NCBI GenBank assembly: GCA_937922795.1
Contig: CALAJK010000028.1
Location: 1-64,000 of the forward strand
Reading direction: 5' to 3'
DNA length: 64,000 nucleotides
From: an uncultured Anaerolineae bacterium
GTDB taxonomy: Bacteria > Chloroflexota > Anaerolineae > Aggregatilineales > Phototrophicaceae
Shown: one piece after another, positions 33,438-40,262 of the stretch
Layout of the letters: every line of letters starts with the position of its first letter
How positions within the stretch are numbered: position 1 is the first letter of the stretch
Program-made: the position numbers and the translations under genes
Notes under the pieces: generated by a model
Seen by the model: the letters and a program-made list of their open reading frames with translations, nothing else
Database searches by the model: none
Told to the model about the DNA's origin: nothing

Positions 33438-34739
33438 ATGAACGCTCAACATTCCTCTCGCTTACCTGGTTTCTACAAGCGCAGCCTGCCAGAACGCGCC
33501 GCCATCGTGGCGGAGTGGGCTGGCTTGACGCCCGAGGAACAAGCTGTTTTGCTCGGTGTCAGCGGTCTCAACGCCGCCCAGGCTGACCATATGATCGAAA
33601 ATGCCATCGGTGTGTACGGACTGCCGATGGGCATAGCCACCAACTTTCTCATCAACGATCAGGACTATTTAGTCCCGATGGTGATCGAAGAACCTTCGGT
33701 GGTGGCGGCTGTCAGCAATGCCGCCCGGCTGTTCCGCGCCGGCGGCGGCTTCATCACATCGAGCGATGAGCCGCTCATGATCGGACAAATTCAAGTCCTA
33801 GATCTGGCCGATGTTTATGTAGCAGCGGGCGCTGTCATGGCGCAGCGCGATGCGCTGCTGCGCCAGGTGGATGAAATCGGCGGCAGCATCGTCAAACATG
33901 GCGGCGGCGCGCGCGATCTTCAGGTACGCCCAATTCTGGACACGCCGGTCGGCCCCATGTTGATCGTACACCTGATCTATGACACACGCGACGCCATGGG
34001 CGCGAACGCGGTCAACACTGCTGTCGAACATCTCGCGCCGCAGATCGAGACGATCACCGGCGGACGGGTCAATCTGCGCATCCTCAGCAACCTGGCAGAC
34101 CAACGCAAAGCCCGCGCCGAAGGCATGATCCCTGCCGGCGAATTGGCCACCGAGAGGATCACCAGCGAAGACGCGGTACAGGCTATCATCGAAGCCGGCA
34201 TCTTCGCCGAAGTGGATCCCTACCGGGCCACCACCCACAACAAGGGCATTCTAAATGGGATTGACGCCGTCGTCATCGCCACCGGCAACGATTGGCGCGC
34301 CATCGAAGCCGGCGCGCACGCCTATGCTGCCCGTGACGGCCGCTACACCAGCCTGACCCAGTGGTGGAAAGACGAGCAGGGAAACCTGCGCGGCGCGATC
34401 GAGCTGCCGCTGGCGGTGGGCATCGTGGGCGGAGCCACCCGGGTTCACCCGGCGGCGCAGGTGGCGCTGAAGATTTTGGGCGTGCAGTCCGCCCGGCAGC
34501 TCGCCGAAGTGATCGCCGCAGTCGGCCTGGCGCAAAACCTGGCGGCCATGCGAGCGCTGGCCACCGAAGGCATTCAGCGCGGTCATATGCGTATGCACGC
34601 GCGCCAGATCGCCATCGCCGCTGGTGCAAGCGGCGACTTGGTGAACCGGGTCGTGCAGGCCATGATTGAAGACAATACGATTCGCCTGGAGCGCGCCAAA
34701 GAACTGGTGCAACAGTTCAAACGCGCCGGCTCAAACTGA
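33438..34739 (+). CDS. Class II hydroxymethylglutaryl-CoA reductase
   Basis: A 433-residue HMG-CoA reductase of the class II (Pseudomonas mevalonii-like) type, with no membrane segment. It interconverts HMG-CoA and mevalonate. Catalytic residues by family alignment are Glu in VIEEPSVVAA (84/85), Lys in TTHNKGILNGID, Asp in IATGNDWRA and His in GHMRMHARQIA. ENAIGVYGLPMGIA is the substrate loop and DTRDAMGANAVNT lies in the dinucleotide region, which suggests NAD(H) use (inference). Next to HMG-CoA synthase it should act in the biosynthetic direction. The ATG at 33438 is preferred to a GTG three codons earlier; neither has a good ribosome site. It is followed by HMG-CoA synthase after 33 bp. 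Confidence 0.95.
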   Translation: MNAQHSSRLPGFYKRSLPERAAIVAEWAGLTPEEQAVLLGVSGLNAAQADHMIENAIGVYGLPMGIATNFLINDQDYLVPMVIEEPSVVAAVSNAARLFRAGGGFITSSDEPLMIGQIQVLDLADVYVAAGAVMAQRDALLRQVDEIGGSIVKHGGGARDLQVRPILDTPVGPMLIVHLIYDTRDAMGANAVNTAVEHLAPQIETITGGRVNLRILSNLADQRKARAEGMIPAGELATERITSEDAVQAIIEAGIFAEVDPYRATTHNKGILNGIDAVVIATGNDWRAIEAGAHAYAARDGRYTSLTQWWKDEQGNLRGAIELPLAVGIVGGATRVHPAAQVALKILGVQSARQLAEVIAAVGLAQNLAAMRALATEGIQRGHMRMHARQIAIAAGASGDLVNRVVQAMIEDNTIRLERAKELVQQFKRAGSN

Positions 34740-34772
34740 GATCAGCACACTCTACAGCGGAGGACGTACTCC

Positions 34773-35858
34773 ATGACGATGAATGGATTGAATCCTGCTA
34801 ACTACTCCCTTCTGATGCGGCCAGACCGGCAGGTAGGCATCATCGGTTACGGCGCTTACATCCCGCGCTACCGGCTGCCCGGCGCTGAGATCGCCCGCAT
34901 CTGGACGAACGGCCTGGGCGGCTCGCCTGTCAAAGAGAAGGCCGTCGCCGGGCTGGATGAAGACGTGACGACCATGTCGATCGAGGCGGCGCGCAATGCC
35001 CTGGCGCGCGCCGGCATCGACCCGCGTTTGATCAGGGCTGTCTGGGTGGGCAGTGAAAGCCATCCCTACGCCGTCAAACCCACCAGCACGATCGTCGCCG
35101 AGAGCATCGGCGCGTCGCCCAACATCCAGGCTGCCGATTGGGAATTCGCCTGTAAGGCGGGCACCGAAGCCGTGCAGGCTTCCATCGGCTTGGTCGGCAG
35201 CGGCATGGCCGCTTATACCCTCAGCATCGGCATGGACACTGCCCAAGGGCGGCCGGGCGACGCGCTCGAATACACGGCCGCCTCCGGCGGAGCCGCTTAC
35301 ATCATCGGCCCAGCAGATGAGGCCTGCGCCATCTACCAGGGCAGCTACAGCTTCGTCACTGACACACCCGATTTCTGGCGGCGCGCCGATGAAACGTACC
35401 CAAGCCACGGTGACCGCTTCACCGGCGAACCCGCCTACTTCAACCATACGCTGTCCGCGGCCCAGACTCTGATGGACACGATGGGCACGCGCGCTTCGGA
35501 CTACACGTTTGCCGTCTTTCACCAGCCCAATGTGAAATTTCCCTCGCGCGCAGCCGAGATATTGGGGTTCACGCCTGACCAGATCAAGACCGGCCTCCTG
35601 GCCAACGAGATCGGCAATGTCTATTCCGGGTCGTGCATGTTGGGACTGACCGCCATTCTAGACGTGGCCAAGCCCGGCGACCGCATCTTGATGGTCAGCT
35701 ACGGCAGCGGCGCAGGCTCAGACGCCTTCGATATCCTGGTAACAGAGCGCATCACACAAGTTCAAGGGCGCGCGCCCAAAACGCGCGACTACATCAATCG
35801 CCGCACGGTCATTGACTATGCAACCTACTGCCGTTATCGCGGCAAGCTAAAGGACTGA
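34773..35858 (+). CDS. HMG-CoA synthase, archaeal type
   Basis: A 361-residue HMG-CoA synthase of the compact archaeal kind. It condenses acetyl-CoA with acetoacetyl-CoA. The Glu-Cys-His triad can be placed at Glu95 ([11 protein letters not shown]), Cys127 ([10 protein letters not shown]) and His250 ([16 protein letters not shown]); the 32- and 123-residue spacings match the archaeal enzyme as I remember it. [21 protein letters not shown] is the characteristic opening, after about 20 extra residues. GGAGG lies nine bases before the ATG. The thiolase homologue follows after 9 bp. In archaea this protein forms a complex with thiolase and a DUF35 protein that channels acetoacetyl-CoA; both partners are encoded here but look altered, while this enzyme looks intact. 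Confidence 0.95.
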   Translation: MTMNGLNPANYSLLMRPDRQVGIIGYGAYIPRYRLPGAEIARIWTNGLGGSPVKEKAVAGLDEDVTTMSIEAARNALARAGIDPRLIRAVWVGSESHPYAVKPTSTIVAESIGASPNIQAADWEFACKAGTEAVQASIGLVGSGMAAYTLSIGMDTAQGRPGDALEYTAASGGAAYIIGPADEACAIYQGSYSFVTDTPDFWRRADETYPSHGDRFTGEPAYFNHTLSAAQTLMDTMGTRASDYTFAVFHQPNVKFPSRAAEILGFTPDQIKTGLLANEIGNVYSGSCMLGLTAILDVAKPGDRILMVSYGSGAGSDAFDILVTERITQVQGRAPKTRDYINRRTVIDYATYCRYRGKLKD

Positions 35859-35867
35859 GGGCAAACT

Positions 35868-37019
35868 ATGCGCGAAGTGGCCATCGTCGGTATTGGACAG
35901 ACGCCAGTCGGCGAACACTGGGACACCAGCCTGCGCATGCTGGCAGCCGAGGCTGTACGCGCCGCTCTACAAGATGCCGGTGTGAAGACGGCTGACGCTC
36001 TATACGTCGGCTGCGGTTTCAGCGCGCCTTTCAGCAGCCAGCTTCATCTGGGAGCGCTGGTGGCGGATTTCGCTGGTCTGCGAGGAATTGAGGCGTACAG
36101 TGTCGAGGCCGCCGACGCTTCTGGCGGCGCAGCGCTGCGCACGGGTTTCCTGGCAGTGGCCTCCGGAGCCGTTGAGACCGCGCTGGTGCTCGGCGTAGAG
36201 AAAGCCACAGATACTGTGGGCAGCGCCCGCATTCAAGCGCGTAACACCAGCCTCGACGCTGATTTTGAAGCTGCCCACGGCGCTACGCAGTCAGCGCTGG
36301 CCGCCCTGCTCATGCGCCGCTATATGCACGAGTACGGCCTGGAGTTGAGCGCGTTTGAAGGCTTCAGCATCAACGCGCATGCCAACGGCAGCCGCAACCC
36401 AAATGCGATGTTCCGCAACCTGATCAAGCCGGGCAGCTTCGCCCGGGCGCCTATGGTAGCCGATCCGATCAATCTGTTCGACGGCGCGCCCGACGCTGAT
36501 GGAGCGGCCGCCGTCGTGCTGACGACGGTGGAACGCGCCGCCGATATGGTCCCTCAACCCGTGCGGCTCACCGCCAGCGCTGTCGCCACTGACAGCTTGA
36601 CGCTGCATGACCGTCCTGATCTGCTAATTCTGCGCGCCGCCCAGCAGTCAGCCGCGCGCGCTTATGCCCAGGCAGGCATCGAACCTAACGCCGTCAGCTT
36701 GTTCGAACTGCACGATGAATACACTATTCTAGCGGCGCTGTCGCTGGAGGCAGCTGGATTCGCCGAACGCGGCCAGGGCTGGAAGCTGGCGCAGGACGGA
36801 GCCATCGGCTTGCAGGGTTCTATCCCGATCAGCACCTTTGGCGGGTTGAAAGCTCGCGGCAATCCGATCGGCGCAACTGGCATCTACCAGGCGGTGGAGG
36901 CTTGCTTGCAGCTCCGGGGTCAGGCCGGCGACAATCAGGTCAGCGGCGCGCGGACGGCGCTGATCCAGAACTTGGGCGGGCTGGGTGCGACCGCGATCAC
37001 CCATATTCTTCAGGCATAG
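35868..37019 (+). CDS. Archaeal-type thiolase homologue lacking catalytic Cys and His
   Basis: A 383-residue protein collinear with archaeal acetoacetyl-CoA thiolase (SCP2-thiolase-like). The nucleophile motif, expected as VEAACASG, reads VEAADASGG with Asp83. The GHP motif reads GGLKARGNPIGATG with Asn332 instead of His. The C-terminal HNxGG motif reads QNLGG (Gln367). His282 in ELHDEYTI is retained. Fold-defining glycines and loops are intact and there is no frameshift, so it is not an obvious pseudogene. Without the Cys nucleophile, ordinary thiolysis or Claisen condensation should be impossible; a scaffolding, channelling or different catalytic role is inferred. It is tightly coupled to HMG-CoA synthase, 9 bp upstream. 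Confidence 0.85.
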   Translation: MREVAIVGIGQTPVGEHWDTSLRMLAAEAVRAALQDAGVKTADALYVGCGFSAPFSSQLHLGALVADFAGLRGIEAYSVEAADASGGAALRTGFLAVASGAVETALVLGVEKATDTVGSARIQARNTSLDADFEAAHGATQSALAALLMRRYMHEYGLELSAFEGFSINAHANGSRNPNAMFRNLIKPGSFARAPMVADPINLFDGAPDADGAAAVVLTTVERAADMVPQPVRLTASAVATDSLTLHDRPDLLILRAAQQSAARAYAQAGIEPNAVSLFELHDEYTILAALSLEAAGFAERGQGWKLAQDGAIGLQGSIPISTFGGLKARGNPIGATGIYQAVEACLQLRGQAGDNQVSGARTALIQNLGGLGATAITHILQA

Positions 37020-37088
37020 ACCGACCACATGAGTTCAGACTTATGCCGCTTTTAATCGCCCATCAGACAAGCGAAGTTTTGAGAGCCT

Positions 37089-37126
37089 CTGATAGCTCTT
37101 GTGCCGCCCCTGATAGGTTTTGATAG
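37089..37126 (+). promoter_or_regulatory. TGATAG motif cluster upstream of the DUF35 pair
   Basis: Three TGATAG hexamers at 37090, 37111 and 37121, spaced 21 and 10 bp, close to whole helical turns. The second and third form CCTGATAGGTTTTGATAG, nearly the same as the motif before HMG-CoA reductase. They lie 75-110 bp before the DUF35 N-terminal gene in a 180-bp gap. Confidence 0.4.
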
Positions 37127-37199
37127 CGGATTTCCATTACGATGCAGACCAGTTCGTGCAGAAATGCACAACCCAAACCGGAATCGAGGAGTAACGACT

Positions 37200-37376
37200 A
37201 TGCAGATTTCCAGACACTGGCGTTTGAACGCGCAGCGGTATCGTCTTCAGGGTGTGCGGTACGAGAATGGTGAAGTCAGCTTGCAGCCCCGCCCCCAACC
37301 ATCACTCGACGAAATGACGCGAGAATCGCGGTCACAAGCCCTCAAAGCTGAGCCGGCGCTGACCGCCGGGCGCTGA
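37200..37376 (+). CDS. DUF35 N-terminal half, cysteine-free remnant of a zinc ribbon
   Basis: A 58-residue ORF with a strong ribosome site (GAGGAG eight bases upstream). The opening MQISRHWRLNAQRYRLQGV matches the N-terminal helix of DUF35 proteins, which bind the thiolase/HMG-CoA synthase complex. In normal DUF35 proteins a four-Cys zinc ribbon follows; here RYENGEVSLQPRPQPS occupies that place with no Cys. The ORF ends at a TGA that is in frame with the OB-fold ORF; only three codons (Arg-Gly-Arg) separate the TGA from the next ATG. It is either a genuine two-subunit arrangement, a readthrough site or a recent nonsense mutation. The surrounding sequence looks well maintained. Confidence 0.65.
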   Translation: MQISRHWRLNAQRYRLQGVRYENGEVSLQPRPQPSLDEMTRESRSQALKAEPALTAGR

Positions 37377-37385
37377 CGAGGACGT

Positions 37386-37694
37386 ATGAGCGAACTTCGC
37401 AAACAAGTCGAAATTCAGGCTGAGCAGTTCGCCTTCGCCGGCACGGGGGAAGTCTACAGCTTCACCACCGTGCTGCAAGCGCCGGAGAACTTCGAGGAGC
37501 AAGCGCCTTACACGCTGGCGCTCATCAAGCTGGATGAGGGTCCCATGATCACCGCGCAGCTCACAGACCTCGACGGGCCGGTAGCGATTGGCGACCGCGT
37601 GGAAATGGTCACGCGCAAGCTGACGACCGAAGGCCCTCGCGGTATGATCGTGTACGGGTATAAATTCCGCAAAATCCTGCCGCGCTCATCCTGA
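37386..37694 (+). CDS. DUF35 OB-fold protein (acyl-CoA-associated)
   Basis: A 102-residue OB-fold half of a DUF35 protein. GTGEVYSFTTVLQAPENF, QAPYTLALIKLDEGPMITA and the closing GMIVYGYKFRKILP are the family hallmarks. In archaea DUF35 bridges acetoacetyl-CoA thiolase and HMG-CoA synthase. Here it starts at its own ATG with GAGGA a few bases upstream, in the same frame as the preceding 58-residue ORF. Its place after HMG-CoA reductase, HMG-CoA synthase and the thiolase homologue supports the same complex. It is followed by a hairpin and then the convergent pyrophosphatase gene. Confidence 0.85.
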   Translation: MSELRKQVEIQAEQFAFAGTGEVYSFTTVLQAPENFEEQAPYTLALIKLDEGPMITAQLTDLDGPVAIGDRVEMVTRKLTTEGPRGMIVYGYKFRKILPRSS

Positions 37695-37700
37695 AAGCGA

Positions 37701-37728
37701 ACGGCGGCCTGGTAAACTGGGCCGCCGT
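37701..37728 (+). terminator. Hairpin after the mevalonate cluster
   Basis: Perfect 9-bp stem (ACGGCGGCC and its complement) with a 10-nt loop between the convergent DUF35 and hppA genes. There is no T-tract. Confidence 0.5.
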
Positions 37729-37745
37729 CCTCCACAAATCTAAGC

Positions 37746-39863
37746 CTATACCAGCGGCGTAGTCGCCAGCAGCGGCGCAATCACCAGCGCCACGATCGCC
37801 AGCAGCTTGAGCAGAATATTTAACGATGGCCCAGCAGTGTCCTTAAATGGATCGCCCACCGTGTCGCCGACCACGGCTGCCTTGTGCGCGTCAGACCCTT
37901 TGCCGCCCAGGTGACCAGCCTCGATGCGTTTCTTCGCGTTATCCCAGGCCCCGCCCGCATTCGCCATCATCACCGCTAGCATGAAGGCTGATACCAATGC
38001 GCCAATCAACATGCCGACCAAAGTCGTTGGCCCGACAAACTGGCCGATTATGTTATCGCGTCCGATCAGCGACAAGACCGCAACAGCAATTGGAACGACG
38101 ACGGCGATCAAACCTGGCAAGATCATCTGCCGGATCGCGCTGTCGGTGCTGATCCCCACACAGGTCTCATAGTCTGGCTCAGCCTTGCCCTCCATCAAAC
38201 CAGAGATTTCACGAAACTGGCGGCGCACTTCCTCGACGATGCGCTGCGCCGCATTCCCCACGGCCAGCATGGCTAGCGCGCTGAACAGATACGGAAGCAC
38301 CGCCCCCAAGAATAGACCCGTGATAAAACGCGGATCCAGCACATCGATGCGCAGGATGGCAGCGCCGGCATCAGCGCTTGCGCCCATCAGCGCAGTGACG
38401 AAAGCCGCGTTCAGCGCCAGCGCGGTCATAGCGGCGCTGCCAATGGCAAAGCCCTTGCCCGTTGCGGCGGTCGTGTTGCCCAAGCTGTCCAGCGCATCGG
38501 TGCGCGTGCGCACTTCTTTGCCCAACCCAGCCATCTCAGCGATTCCGCCCGCATTATCTGCTACTGGCCCGTAAGCATCTGTCGCCAGCGTAATGCCCAA
38601 CGTCGCCAGCATCCCGACCGCCGCCATCGCCACGCCGTACAGACCGCCCGTCGCGGCGGAAATCAGCGTCACGACCACGACGATCACCACTGGGGCTACC
38701 GTGCTGAACATGCCGAGCGCCAGGCCGCGGATGATGACGATCGCCGGGCCACCGTTCGCGCTTTCTGAGAGCTGTTGAGTCGGACGATAGCTGTCAGCCG
38801 TGAAGTACTCGGTGAAGTAGCCGATCAGCACGCCGCCTACCAGCCCGCTGAGCGTGGCGATCACCACATTCCAGCCGAGATCCAGCGCCAGCCCCAGCAC
38901 GACAACGGCCAGAGCGACCAGCGCGCTGGCCGTGTATACGCCGCGCCGCAGGCTGCCGAGCAGCATTTCTTGCGTGGCGCTCTCCTGAGTGCGGACCAGG
39001 AAAGTACAGCCCATGCTGATCAGAATGCCCACCGCCGCCACCAGCACTGGAAACACCTGCCCAGCCAGCGTCTTGTCTGGCGCCAGCCCAGCGCCCAGCG
39101 TCGCCAGGGTGATAGCAGCGATGATCGAGCTCGCATAGCTCTCAAATAGGTCTGAACCCATGCCGGCGACATCGCCGACGTTGTCGCCGACGTTGTCCGC
39201 GATGACGGCTGGATTGCGCGGATCGTCCTCCGGGATCCCGGCTTCCGTCTTGCCAACCAGATCGGCGCCCACGTCGGCCGCTTTGGTGTAGATGCCGCCG
39301 CCGACACGGGCGAAGATGGCGATCGACGTGCCGCCGAACCCGAACCCGGCCAGGGCGCTCACTGCTTCTCTGGCAGGCAGTTGGCTCGCGAACAACAGGA
39401 ACAGCAGACTGATACCCAGCAGCGCCAGCGAAACGACGGTTGTGCCCATCACTGTGCCGCTGGCAAACGCGACTCGCAGTCCACTGTTCAAACTCTTGGA
39501 AGCGGCTTGAGCCGTGCGCACATTGGCGCGGACAGCGGTATACATGCCGATGTAACCGGCTAAACCGGAGGCCAGCGCGCCGCTGACGAAAGCGATCGGC
39601 GTCCACAAGCTCATGCCTGAGCCGGGGATCAGACCCAGCACAATGAGCAGGAGCGTGACGACAGCCACTAGGACGACAACTGCCCGGTATTCCCGCCGCA
39701 AAAATGCCTGAGCGCCGCGCTGAATGGCGGACGCAATCTGACGCATGCGGTCATTGCCCGACTCTTGGGATATCACCCAACGCAGTTGATACGCAGCAAA
39801 ACCGATACCGACTAAACTGGCAGCCAGCGCAATCCCATTCGCGCTGCTCAACAAAAACTCCAT
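37746..39863 (-). CDS. hppA: Membrane ion-pumping pyrophosphatase, K+-dependent type
   Basis: A 705-residue M-PPase with about 16 membrane helices that couples PPi hydrolysis to cation export. Catalytic loops are intact: [41 protein letters not shown] and [19 protein letters not shown]. The signature [10 protein letters not shown] has Ala (near residue 463) where K+-independent enzymes have Lys, which indicates K+ dependence. The gate helix reads DLFESYASS, with Glu at the position shared by Na+ pumps and some H+ pumps, so the ion cannot be settled. The start has GGGAGAGAGGG upstream. It is divergent from a second M-PPase. Confidence 0.95.
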   Translation of the reverse strand: MEFLLSSANGIALAASLVGIGFAAYQLRWVISQESGNDRMRQIASAIQRGAQAFLRREYRAVVVLVAVVTLLLIVLGLIPGSGMSLWTPIAFVSGALASGLAGYIGMYTAVRANVRTAQAASKSLNSGLRVAFASGTVMGTTVVSLALLGISLLFLLFASQLPAREAVSALAGFGFGGTSIAIFARVGGGIYTKAADVGADLVGKTEAGIPEDDPRNPAVIADNVGDNVGDVAGMGSDLFESYASSIIAAITLATLGAGLAPDKTLAGQVFPVLVAAVGILISMGCTFLVRTQESATQEMLLGSLRRGVYTASALVALAVVVLGLALDLGWNVVIATLSGLVGGVLIGYFTEYFTADSYRPTQQLSESANGGPAIVIIRGLALGMFSTVAPVVIVVVVTLISAATGGLYGVAMAAVGMLATLGITLATDAYGPVADNAGGIAEMAGLGKEVRTRTDALDSLGNTTAATGKGFAIGSAAMTALALNAAFVTALMGASADAGAAILRIDVLDPRFITGLFLGAVLPYLFSALAMLAVGNAAQRIVEEVRRQFREISGLMEGKAEPDYETCVGISTDSAIRQMILPGLIAVVVPIAVAVLSLIGRDNIIGQFVGPTTLVGMLIGALVSAFMLAVMMANAGGAWDNAKKRIEAGHLGGKGSDAHKAAVVGDTVGDPFKDTAGPSLNILLKLLAIVALVIAPLLATTPLV

Positions 39864-40262
39864 ACCCTCTCTCCCTAGTTTGCGTCAAAGAATCCGCAGT
39901 TGCTCGCTGGTGCGCTGTCTTCGCAAAAGTTCAAAGCGATGAGCGACCGCCGCACACTCGAAAACCGCAGATGCCGAAAACCAGCGCTAAGCATACCAGA
40001 ACACGTGGAATATTTCACTAAAACATTACAAAATCTTGCAAAATGATTAAGAAACACCCTGTCATTTGCAGGGGAATTTTCATGCTATTTGTTACGACAC
40101 GCCGCTTGACTCATCCCATACAATTATCAGCAGATTAAATTTCTGCGCTCACCCGATGCCTTCTGGCGCACGGGACCTCATCGCTGACACCACAGATCAC
40201 TGCACCAGGGAAGCACCGGGTTTTTGAGTGCTTGCTGGCTTTTGCTTGGAAGGATGAACGTC
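39864..40262. promoter_or_regulatory. 399-bp divergent region between the two M-PPase genes
   Basis: No gene is seen here. An AT-rich core lies at about 40010-40140. On the minus strand GTGAAA-17-TATGCT is a possible weak promoter for the K+-dependent gene. On the plus strand TTGACT lies at 40106-40111, but no good -10 box sits 16-18 bp downstream. GGAAGG just before 40254 is the ribosome site that sets the second start at 40263. Confidence 0.45.
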
